Positions 1 through 7,391 of a DNA stretch of 64,000 nucleotides are shown in pieces. Position numbers and translations under genes: made by a program. The notes beneath the pieces were generated by a model. That model was not told where the DNA came from, searched no databases, and saw only the letters and a list, made by a program, of their open reading frames with translations. Position 1 is the stretch's first letter. Each line of letters begins with the position of its first letter. This DNA comes from JARYGU01 sp033795365 (GTDB lineage: Bacteria > Pseudomonadota > Alphaproteobacteria > Rhizobiales > Rhizobiaceae). The stretch lies in contig JARYGU010000001.1 of NCBI GenBank assembly GCA_033795365.1, positions 124,001-188,000 on the forward strand. The letters are read 5' to 3'.

Positions 1-400
1 TGGAGCGGTACCAGATCAGCTTCAGCGCGGTGTCGATCGCTTCCGAGCCTGAATTCGTGAAGAAAACCTTGCTCATCGGCACGGGAGCGAGGCTTACCAG
101 CTTCTCCGCGAGATCGATGACCGGGCCATGCGACTTGTGGCTGAACGTATGGTAGTAGGGCAGCCGTTCCATCTGCGCGGCCGCGGCCTTGACGAGCCGT
201 TTCTCGCTGAAGCCGAGTGCGACGCTCCAGAGCCCCGCCATCGCCTCGATATAGCGCTTTCCCGAATTGTCGTAGACGTAAACGCCCTCCCCGCGGTCGA
301 TGACGAGCGGACCGGTTTCTTCGTGCTTCACGGCATTTGTATAGCCATGAAGATGATAGGCGATGTCCCGCCCCTCGGCTGAATTCGGCGTGACTGTCAT
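1..400 (-). CDS. class III (omega-type) aminotransferase, N-terminal part
   Basis: PLP-dependent class III aminotransferase, probably acting on an omega-amino acid with pyruvate or 2-oxoglutarate as acceptor. Only the first 133 codons are present; the 3' end lies beyond the left edge. The visible part has the family pattern: a GYTNAVKHEETGP-like start, the YVYDNSGKRYIEAMAGLWS segment and TNSGSEAIDTALKL, the PLP phosphate-binding region. The ATG at 400 follows an AAGGGG ribosome-binding site at 9 nt spacing. It lies 119 bp downstream of lhgO on the same strand, so it may be the distal gene of that unit or have its own promoter. Substrate cannot be decided; a GabT-like or beta-alanine/taurine-pyruvate role are both possible. 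Confidence 0.85.
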   Translation of the reverse strand, partial: MTVTPNSAEGRDIAYHLHGYTNAVKHEETGPLVIDRGEGVYVYDNSGKRYIEAMAGLWSVALGFSEKRLVKAAAAQMERLPYYHTFSHKSHGPVIDLAEKLVSLAPVPMSKVFFTNSGSEAIDTALKLIWYRS

Positions 401-519
401 CGGGTCGGCCCCTTGTCGTTCAAAGGAAAGTTATAGTTTTTCTGCAATGTCGCAACCTCTCTTGTCATTCGATTTTCCGCTTCAACCCCGATGAAGACGA
501 AGCATTTCCACACTCGTCC

Positions 520-1746
520 TCACATCGCGACCGCCGGCCTCGAGGGTTCGGATGAGACACCCTGCAGCAGCCTGTCGACGATGAGCCGCCCGATCGGAAT
601 TGCCGATGTCGCCGCCGGCGAAGGCGCGTTGCAGACATGCAGCATCCGCTCGCTCTGGCGGAACAGGAAGTCGTGCACCAGCGTGCCGTCGCGCAAGACG
701 GCCTGGGCGCGGATGCCGGCGCCCGAACGTCCGAGATCGCGGCGTTCGAGGCTCGGGCAGTATTTTCGGCATTCCGCCAGATAGCGGGTCCTCGACAGCG
801 AGTTGGCGAACTCGGACAGTCCCGAGTGCCAGTTGCGTTTCGCCATCCTCCAGAAACCGGGAAACGCCGCCATGTCCAGCACGTCGCGCAGACGCACGCT
901 GCCTTTCGGGTAACCCTCTCGCGAGAAGCCGAGGACGGCATTCGGGCCGACCGTGACCTCACCGGCGATGGTGCGCGTCAGGTGGATGCCGAGAAACGGC
1001 AGGTCGGGGTCCGGTATCGGATAGATCAGGTGCCGCACGATATCGGAGCGTGACGACGGCAGCGTGTAATATTCACCCCGGAAGGGAACGATGCGGTGTT
1101 CGATCGCAAGCCCGGACAGCGCAGCGATCCGGTCGGACTGCAGGCCCGCGCAGGCGACGAGGCGGCGGGCGACCAGTTGTTCTCCACCGGCAACGATCGC
1201 GACCCCGCCGCTTTCCTCGCGGATGGCCGTCACGGCCGCGCCGTGCCGTATCGTTCCCCCGCGCTCGCCGATGCGCGCCGCCATCGCATTGCTGACCTGA
1301 CCGTAATCGACGATGCCCGTTGCCGGCACGAGTAGCGCGCCGAGGCCTGCGACATGCGGTTCGGCAGCGGCAAGTTCCGCTCGGTCGAGGCGGCGATAGT
1401 CGATCCCGTTGAGCCGCGCCCGTTCCTCCAGCGCCTCCATCCGGGCAAGCTCCTTCTGGTCTGTGGCGACCAGAAGCTTGCCGCAGGTTTCGAAGGCGAT
1501 GCGGTTTTCCCTACAGAAGGCTTTCGTGGCTTCGGCGCCTTCGCGGCAAAGACGGGCCTTCAGCGATCCCGGCTGATAATAGATGCCGGCATGGATGACG
1601 CCGCTGTTGTGGCCGGTCTGATGACGGGCGAGCGCGGCTTCCTTTTCGACGACGATCAGGCTTGCGCCCGGTTCCCGCTCCTGCAGAGCCATCGCCGTCG
1701 CAAGCCCGACGATCCCCCCGCCGATGACGCAGTAGTCGTAGATCAT
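520..1746 (-). CDS. lhgO: L-2-hydroxyglutarate oxidase
   Basis: FAD-dependent oxidase of the DAO/LhgO family that converts L-2-hydroxyglutarate to 2-oxoglutarate and passes electrons to the membrane quinone pool. The N-terminus (408 aa) has the Rossmann FAD motif GGGIVG at residues 9-14. It is followed by the LhgO signature region HQTGHNSGVIHAGIYY and, near the C-terminus, HVCNAPSPAATSAIPIG. I chose the ATG at 1746, preceded by GGTGAG; in-frame GTG (1755) and TTG (1761) starts are possible. It begins 33 bp after the SDR stop, so the two are probably co-transcribed. No CsiD-type glutarate hydroxylase is visible, so the source of L-2-hydroxyglutarate here is unknown. Confidence 0.85.
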   Translation of the reverse strand: MIYDYCVIGGGIVGLATAMALQEREPGASLIVVEKEAALARHQTGHNSGVIHAGIYYQPGSLKARLCREGAEATKAFCRENRIAFETCGKLLVATDQKELARMEALEERARLNGIDYRRLDRAELAAAEPHVAGLGALLVPATGIVDYGQVSNAMAARIGERGGTIRHGAAVTAIREESGGVAIVAGGEQLVARRLVACAGLQSDRIAALSGLAIEHRIVPFRGEYYTLPSSRSDIVRHLIYPIPDPDLPFLGIHLTRTIAGEVTVGPNAVLGFSREGYPKGSVRLRDVLDMAAFPGFWRMAKRNWHSGLSEFANSLSRTRYLAECRKYCPSLERRDLGRSGAGIRAQAVLRDGTLVHDFLFRQSERMLHVCNAPSPAATSAIPIGRLIVDRLLQGVSSEPSRPAVAM

Positions 1747-1779
1747 CGCTCTCACCGCCAACCTGCCGCGTTTCCGGGT

Positions 1780-2514
1780 TCAGACGTGCTGACCCCCGTT
1801 GATGTGTATTTCCGCCCCGTTGATGTAGGACGAAGCCTCGCTGCACAGGAAGAAGACGGTCTGCGCCACTTCCCGCGGCGTCCCAAGGCGGTGCAACGGC
1901 ACGTCCCGCTCGACGAGCTGTTCGGTTCCGGGCGACAGGATCGAGGTTTGAATTTCGCCCGGAGCTATGGCATTCGCGCGCACGCCGCGCGGCCCGAATT
2001 CATGGGCAAGCTCGCGCGTCAGCGCCGCAAGCCCCGCCTTGGAGGCCGCATAGGCGACGCCGGCGAACGGGTGGACGCGGGACCCCGCTATCGAGGTCAC
2101 GTTGACGATCGACCCCTTCGCCGCCTCGAGTTCGGGCAGAAGCGCACGGGCAAGCAGCGCGATCGAAACGAGGTTGACGTTCAGGACCTTCGTCCAGGTT
2201 TCGGCATCGGAGGCAATAACCCCGAGGCGCGCGCCATCCGCGCCCTTCGGAGATATGCCCGCATTGTTGACGAGCGCCTGCAGCTTGCCGTCGGGCAGTC
2301 TTTCGCGGACGGCCGCAACAAGGGCCGGAATCTGGTCGAGATCGGAAAGATCCGCCTGGATGTGGCTTTCACGCGCCGCCGGCCAGGCGCAGGCCTCGGA
2401 GAAGGGTTGCCGGGAGACCGTGAAAATGCGCCATCCGTGCTCCTGGAAGAGTTTTACCGTAGCGTGCCCGATGCCGCGGCTTGCGCCCGTGAGAAGCATG
2501 TATCCGGTCGCCAT
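1780..2514 (-). CDS. SDR-family NAD(P)-dependent oxidoreductase
   Basis: Classical short-chain dehydrogenase of 244 aa. Visible elements are the cofactor motif TGASRGIG (residues 9-16), NNAG (83-86), the catalytic Ser141 in NVTSIAG, the YxxxK pair Tyr155/Lys159 and the C-terminal INGAEIHINGG segment. The ATG at 2514 follows a strong AGGAGAG site. A perfect 14-bp palindrome lies 19-32 bp upstream, matching one before the neighbouring gntR gene, so this is probably a target of that regulator. It is the first gene of the SDR-lhgO unit. The substrate is not determined by sequence; a hydroxy-acid or 3-oxoacyl-type reduction is possible. Confidence 0.85.
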   Translation of the reverse strand: MATGYMLLTGASRGIGHATVKLFQEHGWRIFTVSRQPFSEACAWPAARESHIQADLSDLDQIPALVAAVRERLPDGKLQALVNNAGISPKGADGARLGVIASDAETWTKVLNVNLVSIALLARALLPELEAAKGSIVNVTSIAGSRVHPFAGVAYAASKAGLAALTRELAHEFGPRGVRANAIAPGEIQTSILSPGTEQLVERDVPLHRLGTPREVAQTVFFLCSEASSYINGAEIHINGGQHV

Positions 2515-2532
2515 AGCAATCTCTCCTGGATG

Positions 2533-2546
2533 TATGATGCATCATA
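2533..2546. promoter_or_regulatory. palindromic operator candidate before the SDR gene
   Basis: Perfect 14-bp palindrome TATGATGCATCATA, 19 bp from the SDR start codon. Its core TGATGCATCA recurs exactly at 3327-3336, upstream of gntR. FCD-type GntR dimers bind short palindromes near promoters, so this is inferred to be a GntR site. Confidence 0.6.
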
Positions 2547-2615
2547 ATCGGCGGCAATGATCTTGCAAGCTCGTTTTAAGGCGAAGTACGGTATTATCAG
2601 TGAAATGTGTCGGCC

Positions 2616-3275
2616 TTATTCCTTGGACCCGATGCGGTCGAGAATGGCTTTTCCCCCGTGCAGGATGTCGTCCATCATCGCCTGTGCCGCTGCCGCAGGA
2701 TCTCGCCGGCGGACAGCTTCGATCACAGGATAATGATAGTCGATCATGGACCGGCCACCGTCAAGATAGGCGTCCGCGATCAGCGGACCCATCTGAAGCC
2801 AGAGGCGCCTGAGCAGGCCTTGCAGGACCGGAAGCCCCGCGATGACGGTCAGCTCGAAATGGAAGGCCTGGTTGAGCTCGGCGCCCGCCAGCACGTCGCC
2901 CTCGGCAAGTGCCTTCTCGTTTCGTCCGACGATCGCGACGAGGCGATCGACATCGGCCTTGCCCGCAGCCACCGCGGCGCTTTCCGCCGCGAGCGCCTCG
3001 AGCCTCAGGCGGATGGACCTGATTTCGAGATAGCGCTCCTTCGTCATCAGCGGAATTCGGATGTTGCGGGCGGACTGAAAGACGACGGCATCGTCATGTG
3101 TCAGGCGCAGGATCGCATCGCGCACCGGCGTCACGCTCGTGCCGAGCTGCTCGGCGATGTCGCGGATCTTCAGCCGGTCGCCGGGCTGGAAGCGGCCTTT
3201 GATCAGGGCGTCGCAAAGCGTCGCGTAGACGGTGTTGCCGAGATTGTCATGATCGAGCGGAGAAAGGTCGGACAT
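2616..3275 (-). CDS. GntR-family (FCD/FadR-type) transcriptional regulator
   Basis: One-component regulator with an N-terminal winged helix (about residues 8-70; pattern GDRLKIRDIAEQLGTSVTPVRDAILRL) and a C-terminal FCD ligand-binding domain. The FCD domain carries a conserved arginine-rich helix (RSIRLRLEALAAESAA) and histidines (FHFELT, HYPVIEAV) that usually hold a metal and a carboxylate ligand. The ATG at 3275 gives 219 aa; an in-frame GTG at 3293 is an alternative. It sits at the head of the SDR-lhgO-aminotransferase block with an identical palindrome before itself and before the SDR, which suggests autoregulation plus control of the block. The ligand is likely a hydroxy-acid or dicarboxylate (inference). 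Confidence 0.88.
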   Translation of the reverse strand: MSDLSPLDHDNLGNTVYATLCDALIKGRFQPGDRLKIRDIAEQLGTSVTPVRDAILRLTHDDAVVFQSARNIRIPLMTKERYLEIRSIRLRLEALAAESAAVAAGKADVDRLVAIVGRNEKALAEGDVLAGAELNQAFHFELTVIAGLPVLQGLLRRLWLQMGPLIADAYLDGGRSMIDYHYPVIEAVRRRDPAAAAQAMMDDILHGGKAILDRIGSKE

Positions 3276-3326
3276 CGCGTCAGGGCCCGGCACAACGGGA
3301 ATTCATTGTCTTTTTCATACGCGATT

Positions 3327-3336
3327 TGATGCATCA
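3327..3336. promoter_or_regulatory. palindromic operator candidate before gntR
   Basis: Perfect palindrome TGATGCATCA, 51 bp upstream of the gntR ATG. It is the same 10-mer as in the palindrome at 2533-2546. A third, shorter GATGCATC lies at 3370-3377 over the stop codon of the next gene and may be chance. Inferred autoregulatory GntR operator. Confidence 0.55.
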
Positions 3337-3375
3337 TGCAACATCTTCAACGGGTATCTATCCGCGCCGGATGCA

Positions 3376-4008
3376 TCAGCGCTTGATATCGCCGTTGACG
3401 AGGCTGAGTATGAGCTGGTGGATATTGCCGCCGTTGCTGAGCTCCAGCCGGTCGAAATCGCGGCTGCGCTGCCGCTGGGCGCGCGAAAGCTCGCCGAGCC
3501 GCGCAGTCAGCTCGGTCCTGATCTTTCGGCATTGCGGATCCGCCGGAACCGTCATGCCGACCGACACGGCCTCGATCGCCTTCACCATATCCTTGATCAT
3601 CTCACCATGAACGAGCTCGTGCTTGTGCACGCCGTCGATGAATGTCTCCCAGTTCTGCCGAGTGATCTCCGGCAGTTTCTGGGTGGCTTTGGGAAGCGTG
3701 TAGGTGATCGTCAGCTTCGGGCGCGCTATGGCGAGAACGCAGCTATCGCCTCGCGCCTCGTATTTCCTGGTCCAGGTCAGCTTGAAGCTCGTATGGGCAA
3801 TGGCGCGCCCGATGCCACCGGCCTTCGGCCCGCGCTCGCCGATCGACGCATAGAGTTCGGCGCCCGACTTTCCCGAGACCGCATAGGTCTCGACCTTTTC
3901 CGTGGCCTGCCATTCGGCTTGCGCATCGGCGGCGGACAGCGCCAGGCAAAGCGTAAACAGGCGGATCCAAATAACTTTTTTCACGCAAATCTCACGAATG
4001 AAATCCAT
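3376..4008 (-). CDS. DUF922-family secreted Zn-protease-like protein
   Basis: Protein of 210 aa with an N-terminal hydrophobic signal segment (VIWIRLFTLCLALSAADAQA, residues about 12-31), so probably periplasmic. The body matches the DUF922 pattern: paired YTLPKATQ and W..FIDGVHKHELVHGEM segments, with HELVH at residues 130-134 as a candidate HExxH zinc-binding motif. Function is unknown; DUF922 members are predicted metalloproteases. The ATG at 4008 is used here, but an in-frame GTG at 3984 (starting VKKVIWIR) would give a more typical signal peptide. It is transcribed away from the BA14K gene; the 214 bp between them must hold both promoters. Confidence 0.75.
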   Translation of the reverse strand: MDFIREICVKKVIWIRLFTLCLALSAADAQAEWQATEKVETYAVSGKSGAELYASIGERGPKAGGIGRAIAHTSFKLTWTRKYEARGDSCVLAIARPKLTITYTLPKATQKLPEITRQNWETFIDGVHKHELVHGEMIKDMVKAIEAVSVGMTVPADPQCRKIRTELTARLGELSRAQRQRSRDFDRLELSNGGNIHQLILSLVNGDIKR

Positions 4009-4222
4009 TTCGCCATCAGATCAGGGTCATGACCCTAAACAAACGCACAGGCAAGGACGATCCCCTTCCCCGCTTCCGCGGAGACAATCGCGCACACTAT
4101 CCCGTTACCGGCTCCCTCTCCGGGTGAAAGCAGGCCGGCTTCAGCCGTTTTCAAGCCTCTTGCGATTATTCAGCTCTGGTTCATATGCCACAGGCATTAT
4201 CCATGACGAAAGGAGCCATATC

Positions 4223-4756
4223 ATGAAAAAACTGGCACTCATCGTTCTGTCGATCGTTACGACTCTTTCAAGTTTCGCGCCTTCATATGCTTTCCCCTCC
4301 GCCGGCAAGCCGGCCGTTGCGCAATCCTCCGACGTGCAAACCGTCCAGGCTCGCGACGAGTGGCGGGACCGCGATCGTGACCGCCGTTGGCGTCGCGACC
4401 GCGACTGGCGAGACGACCGTTGGGACCGCCGCGATCGTCGGGATCGCCGTGAATGGCGTGATCGCGGCCACCGCTACGGCTGGCATCGCGGCCATCGCGG
4501 CTATCGGGACTACCGCCGCGGCTACCGCCGTCACTCCGACGGTTTCTGGTATCCGCTCGCAGCCTTCGGCGCAGGCGCGATCATCGGCGGCGCCATCGCC
4601 AGCCAGCCGCGCTATGTCGAACCCGCACCTGCAGTCGGAGTAAGCGGCGCGCATATCGACTGGTGCGCAAACCGCTACCGCTCGTACCGCGCCTACGACA
4701 ACACGTTCCAGCCTTATGGCGGCCCTCGCCAGCAATGCATATCGCCTTACCTCTAA
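4223..4756 (+). CDS. BA14K-family secreted protein, Arg/Asp-rich
   Basis: Protein of 177 aa. A clear Sec signal peptide ends at about residue 23 (SYA/FPS). A low-complexity stretch rich in Arg, Asp, Trp and Tyr covers roughly residues 46-108. Then come a short glycine/alanine membrane-like segment (GAGAIIGGAIA, about 116-127) and a C-terminal BA14K motif with the Cys pair in WCANRYRSYRAYD...QQC. Rhizobial and Brucella BA14K proteins are small envelope or immunoreactive proteins of unclear role. The ATG at 4223 follows AAAGGAG; in-frame upstream ATGs are not used because the signal peptide starts here. A strong terminator follows. Confidence 0.85.
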   Translation: MKKLALIVLSIVTTLSSFAPSYAFPSAGKPAVAQSSDVQTVQARDEWRDRDRDRRWRRDRDWRDDRWDRRDRRDRREWRDRGHRYGWHRGHRGYRDYRRGYRRHSDGFWYPLAAFGAGAIIGGAIASQPRYVEPAPAVGVSGAHIDWCANRYRSYRAYDNTFQPYGGPRQQCISPYL

Positions 4757-4782
4757 GGACAGGCGACATCGGCCGATGATCG

Positions 4783-4813
4783 GAAATGGGGCTTCGGCCC
4801 CATTTCTCGTTTT
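4783..4813 (+). terminator. Rho-independent terminator of the BA14K gene
   Basis: Perfect 10-bp stem (GAAATGGGGC at 4783-4792, GCCCCATTTC at 4797-4806) closed by a UUCG tetraloop and followed by TCGTTTT. It lies 27 bp after the BA14K stop codon. Confidence 0.85.
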
Positions 4814-4895
4814 CGTGCCGTCATTTAGGAAAGGCAAGGGGAGGCAGACCCGCCAAGCTTCGACGTGGGCCTCGCCAGAATCGGTCCTTTAGGCG

Positions 4896-5255
4896 TCAAT
4901 CATCCCATCGCGGCAGGGCCGCCACCTGCTCCTTGGTCAAAATGGTCGTCAGCCTCCCGCCCTCCAGTTTTAACTGGTCGAGCGCGATGACAACGTCGTC
5001 TCCGTCTCTTCCGAGATAGTCGTCCGCCTCGACGGACAGCGCCGTCGGCCGGTCTCTCGCGGTCCCCAGCACCTCCTCGACTTCGCCGATCTCCTGTCCC
5101 CCAGCATCATAGACCCGCATATCCTCGACCTCGTCGACTGTCGCACCGATCGCCGACACCATGAGCCTGTCGTCATCCACCTCCACCCATGCCGATGTCT
5201 GGGCGAATACGGCAGAGGCCGCAAGCAGCATTGCGGTCGTCAGGATAATTCTCAT
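4896..5255 (-). CDS. secreted PRC-barrel domain protein
   Basis: Small protein of 119 aa with a signal peptide (MRIILTTAMLLAASAVFA, cleaved near residue 18). The rest matches a PRC-barrel: MRVYDAGGQEIGEVEEVLGT, then ALSVEADDYLG and VVIALDQLKLEGGRLTT. Such small periplasmic PRC-barrel proteins are common in rhizobia and their role is unknown. The ATG at 5255 is preceded by GGAGAAAAAG; an ATG 12 bp upstream (5267, MEKKM) is possible. It stands alone downstream of the sugar operon on the same strand, 94 bp after the fusion gene, so read-through is possible. Confidence 0.8.
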   Translation of the reverse strand: MRIILTTAMLLAASAVFAQTSAWVEVDDDRLMVSAIGATVDEVEDMRVYDAGGQEIGEVEEVLGTARDRPTALSVEADDYLGRDGDDVVIALDQLKLEGGRLTTILTKEQVAALPRWDD

Positions 5256-5349
5256 CTTTTTCTCCATCAGGTCGTGCAGGAGAGGATATAGGCCGCAGCC
5301 GGCGGGCTTCAAACCTCCAGTCCGACCGGCAGATGACTTTCGTCGGCGC

Positions 5350-7353
5350 TCATGCCTCCAGCCATTTGATCTGCTCGGGAGTGAGATTGATGTCGAGAGC
5401 GGAGAGACTATCCTCAAGCTCGGCAAGCGTGCGCGGTCCGATCAGCGGAATGATCGGGAACGGCTGGGCGACGGCATAGGCAAGGGCGATATGGATCGGC
5501 CGCCGGTTGAGCCTCCCGGCCAGTTCGATCACCCGGTCACGCCGCTCGAAGTTGCGTTCCGAATACCAGCAGCGCACGATCTCCTCATCGTCATATCTGT
5601 CGCGTCCGGCGCGTTCGGTAAAGAAGCCCCGGCCCTGGCTCGACCAGGCAAAGTTCGGAATCTGCCGTTCGGCCAGCCAGCGCTTCCATTCCTCATCCGA
5701 CGCGGCGACGCAGCCAGGCCAGATGGGATCGCGCATCTCCGCAAGCGAGAAGTTGTTCGAAAGCGCGCCCGGCGCCATGCGCCCGTTGCGGGCAGCATAG
5801 GCGATCGCCTCGTCCATGCGCTCGCGCGTCCAGTTCGAGCCGCCGAAGATACCGCGGATACGCCCGCGCCTGGCTTCCGCATCCATCGCATCGACAAACT
5901 CGCCGACGGGAACCGCCGGATTGTCGCGATGCATGAAATAGACATCGACATAGTCCGTCTTCAGCCGATCCAGCGACTGGTCGAGTTGCCTGGCGATCGC
6001 GTCGGGATAGCACGAGGGTGAGTGCGCTCCCTTTCCGATCAACACCATCTCCTCCCGCGGCACCTCCCGGCTCGTGTGCCAGTCGCCGAAAATGCTTTCC
6101 GTCTTGCCTCCGCCATAGATATAGGCCGTATCGAAGAGATTGCCTCCGGCCTCATAGAAAGCATCCAGATTGGTCGACGCGGCGGCAAAGTTCGGGAAGA
6201 ATTCGAAACCAAGGGCGACGATCGAGGCCGGTTTGGTGAGCCCGGGGATCTGGCGGCGGGGAATTCGATCGCCGCTCCTGACAACGCCGCCGGCAATATT
6301 GGTCTTCCGCTTGGCGGCTCCTTCTATGCTGTATTCGAGCCCGACGCTCCCCCGCCACCGATCGAGAACGGCGAGATTGCCGAGAGAATCGGCCCAGCTC
6401 ATGCCCGGAGCCTCGAATTCCTTGCGTCCCTGGCGGATCGCCTCGCCTGCGGCGTCGACCTCGAAGGAATACAGCCACCGGTCCTCGCGCACCTCGATGG
6501 TTTCCTCGGCGTCGCCTCTGATGACGTCGATCCGGCCCGTGCCGCCCTTGTGGCCCGACGCATACCAGAAGTCCTTCACCTCGATGCGCCCTTGCGAGCC
6601 GATGACGCGCAGGGTGTTGTCCTGCTTCGCCATGATCGAGCAGGAAACCTCGGCGATGATCTCGTTCGGGAACTTCAGCACGGCGGAAGCCCATTCGTCG
6701 ACGCCGCTCCGGCCGAGATGGGCGACGCCGTAGACCTTCTCGGGCTCCAGAAACGCCTTGCCCTCCGCAGCTCCGGCGATCAGGCGCGCCATCGAAACCG
6801 GATAGCCGCCGACATCGAGGATGCCGCCGCCGGCGGTTTCACTGGAGAACAGGCGGTGCTCCGGCCGGAAACTCCCCATGGTGAAGCCGAAGCTCGACCG
6901 GATGATGCGAACCTCGCCGATCGCGCCGCTCCCGACGAGCTCGACAAGCCGCGCGGTCTGGGGGTGGAGGCGATACATAAAGGCTTCGCCGGCAAAGACG
7001 CCGGCTTTCGCAGCCTCGTGGAAGACGGCTTCCGCGTCGAAGGCGGAAAGCGCAAGCGGCTTTTCGACCAGGACATGCTTGCCGGCGCGGACGGAGCGGA
7101 TCGCCCATTCGGCATGGCCGATATGCGGGGTCGCGATGTAGACGGCATCGACCTCCTCGTCGCGAAGCAGCGCCTCGTAGCCCTCGAGGATACGCGCACC
7201 CGGAAAATTCTCCGAAAGGCCCGCGCGGGAAGGGTTGCGGGAAGCGATCGCTACCAGCTTGCCCGTTCTGGAATGGGCGATCCCTTCGGCGAAGGTCCGT
7301 GCGATCGTGCCGGGTCCGATAATGCCCCAGCGGATTGTCCGGTCTGAACTCAT
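5350..7353 (-). CDS. Gfo/Idh/MocA dehydrogenase fused to aldo/keto reductase
   Basis: Continuous 667-aa reading frame joining two oxidoreductases. Residues about 1-345 are a Gfo/Idh/MocA protein: Rossmann start IGPGTIA (12-18), cofactor-site EKP at 97-99 and GGGILDVGGYP (175-184). Residues about 365-667 are an aldo/keto reductase with the full catalytic tetrad Asp408, Tyr413, Lys441 and His475, and a C-terminal NAD(P)-site region (PLIGPRTLAELEDS). The likely role is oxidation of an imported sugar by one half and reduction of the keto or aldehyde product by the other, possibly giving net epimerisation with cofactor recycling (inference). It is the last gene of the CUT1 operon, 38 bp after the ATPase. 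No internal stop or frameshift is seen, so the fusion looks genuine. Confidence 0.9.
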   Translation of the reverse strand: MSSDRTIRWGIIGPGTIARTFAEGIAHSRTGKLVAIASRNPSRAGLSENFPGARILEGYEALLRDEEVDAVYIATPHIGHAEWAIRSVRAGKHVLVEKPLALSAFDAEAVFHEAAKAGVFAGEAFMYRLHPQTARLVELVGSGAIGEVRIIRSSFGFTMGSFRPEHRLFSSETAGGGILDVGGYPVSMARLIAGAAEGKAFLEPEKVYGVAHLGRSGVDEWASAVLKFPNEIIAEVSCSIMAKQDNTLRVIGSQGRIEVKDFWYASGHKGGTGRIDVIRGDAEETIEVREDRWLYSFEVDAAGEAIRQGRKEFEAPGMSWADSLGNLAVLDRWRGSVGLEYSIEGAAKRKTNIAGGVVRSGDRIPRRQIPGLTKPASIVALGFEFFPNFAAASTNLDAFYEAGGNLFDTAYIYGGGKTESIFGDWHTSREVPREEMVLIGKGAHSPSCYPDAIARQLDQSLDRLKTDYVDVYFMHRDNPAVPVGEFVDAMDAEARRGRIRGIFGGSNWTRERMDEAIAYAARNGRMAPGALSNNFSLAEMRDPIWPGCVAASDEEWKRWLAERQIPNFAWSSQGRGFFTERAGRDRYDDEEIVRCWYSERNFERRDRVIELAGRLNRRPIHIALAYAVAQPFPIIPLIGPRTLAELEDSLSALDINLTPEQIKWLEA

Positions 7354-7391
7354 CGTATCATCTCTTTCATGTTTGAGCTTCGAGCGGACGG

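Noticed and set aside
1354..2547. 397-codon open frame on the plus strand
   Set aside because: Antisense to lhgO and the SDR gene; no recognisable domain.
3370..3377. Third GATGCATC copy near gntR
   Set aside because: Only 8 bp, overlaps the stop of the DUF922 gene and lies off the promoter side; could be chance.
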